From: an uncultured Clostridia bacterium
GTDB taxonomy: Bacteria > Bacillota_A > Clostridia > UMGS1840 > HGM11507
Direction of reading: 5' to 3'
NCBI GenBank assembly: GCA_934403665.1
Contig: CAKRUL010000077.1
Span: 1 to 6,677 of the forward strand
DNA length: 6,677 nucleotides
In this document: positions 6,200 through 6,677 of the stretch, in pieces
Layout: every line of letters begins with the position of its first letter
Numbering within the stretch: position 1 is the stretch's first letter
Notes under the pieces: generated by a model
What the model was told of the DNA's origin: nothing
Seen by the model: the letters and a program-made list of their open reading frames with translations, nothing else
Databases searched by the model: none
Made by a program: the position numbers and the translations under genes

Positions 6200-6677
6200 T
6201 TTGAAAAATTTATCCCTGACGATCTTCGGAGAATCCCATTCGCCTGTGATCGGCGGTGTGATTACCGGCTTTCCTGCCGGTTTTTCCCTCCCGGAGGAGG
6301 AAATCCAAAAGGATATGAACCGCAGAAAACCCGGTCAGAATAATCTTTCTACCCAAAGAAAAGAAGAAGACATTCCAAAAGTGGTTTCCGGCATCCTGAA
6401 CGGTGTTACTACCGGAGCGCCGCTCTGCGTCCTGATTGAAAACACCAATGCACACTCGAAGGATTATTCCAAGCTAAAGGATTTGCCTCGCCCCTCCCAC
6501 GCGGACTATGCGGCCTTTGTGAAATACAGCGGTTTCAACGACATTCGGGGCGGCGGTCATTTCTCCGGCCGACTGACTGCCCCCCTTGTGTTTTTGGGGA
6601 GCCTGTGCAAACAACTCTTGAAGGAAAAAGAAATTTTTGTCAGCGCACATATCTTGGAGCTGGACGGTGTACACGAC
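6186..6677 (+). CDS. aroC: Chorismate synthase, N-terminal part (3' end outside window)
   Basis: AroC removes phosphate from EPSP to give chorismate, the seventh shikimate step, using reduced FMN as a catalytic cofactor. The frame is open from ATG 6186 to the window edge, 164 codons, a little under half of a typical protein of about 360-390 residues. Near the start is TIFGESHSPVIGG (12-24), the first family signature, where the usual Gly after GESH is Ser. RRKPGQNNLSTQRKE, TGAPL, RPSHADY and RGGGHFSGRLTAPL follow; the last is the variant I associate with clostridial enzymes, in place of the RGGGRSSARET of many others. The start overlaps aroA by 14 nt and has AGGAGG at 6172-6177. The identity is secure; the C-terminal signatures cannot be checked here. 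Confidence 0.95.
   Translation, partial: MSHIDLKNLSLTIFGESHSPVIGGVITGFPAGFSLPEEEIQKDMNRRKPGQNNLSTQRKEEDIPKVVSGILNGVTTGAPLCVLIENTNAHSKDYSKLKDLPRPSHADYAAFVKYSGFNDIRGGGHFSGRLTAPLVFLGSLCKQLLKEKEIFVSAHILELDGVHD

Noticed and set aside
6210..6674. Two open frames on the - strand near the window end
   Set aside because: Both are antisense to chorismate synthase, whose frame is open to the window edge with conserved motifs.

Overview
The window looks like chromosomal DNA from a low-to-moderate-GC Gram-positive anaerobe, most likely class Clostridia. This rests on a PolC-type replicative polymerase, strong AGGAGG-like ribosome binding sites, and a compact aro operon whose proteins have clostridial-type motifs. 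I cannot name a genus. All supported genes are on the + strand.

Layout. Positions 1-1673 hold the C-terminal 556 residues of DNA polymerase III PolC, ending in a QLSLF clamp-binding tail. Positions 1674-2040 (367 bases) look at first like an empty intergenic gap but are full of regulatory structure: a 14-bp palindrome (1702-1715), a near-consensus sigma-A promoter (1733-1761), a 40-codon leader peptide gene packed with Phe and Tyr codons (1792-1914), an antiterminator helix (1890-1902 with 1964-1976), a mutually exclusive intrinsic terminator (1960-1988), and a 9-bp tandem repeat (1993-2010). From 2041 to the window end is a tightly packed aromatic amino acid operon: aroF (DAHP synthase with an N-terminal regulatory domain), tyrA (prephenate/arogenate dehydrogenase), aroB (3-dehydroquinate synthase), aroA (EPSP synthase) and the 5' part of aroC (chorismate synthase). 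Neighbouring genes are separated by 1 nt or overlap by 4, 17 and 14 nt.

How it works together. AroF makes DAHP from PEP and erythrose 4-phosphate, AroB closes the ring to dehydroquinate, AroA and AroC carry out the last two steps to chorismate, and TyrA acts on the tyrosine branch. The middle shikimate steps (aroD/aroE/aroK) and pheA are not in the window and may lie downstream. I infer that the whole operon is controlled by ribosome-mediated transcription attenuation. When charged Tyr- or Phe-tRNA is scarce, the ribosome stalls in the aromatic codon run, the antiterminator forms and transcription continues. When both are plentiful, the ribosome runs on to the leader stop codon, covers the antiterminator strand, and the terminator forms before aroF. 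The N-terminal domain of the DAHP synthase probably adds feedback inhibition by Tyr/Phe at the enzyme level.

The leader-peptide attenuator is the main discovery here. It is too short for usual gene calling, and Gram-positive bacteria are better known for T-box or TRAP control of such genes.
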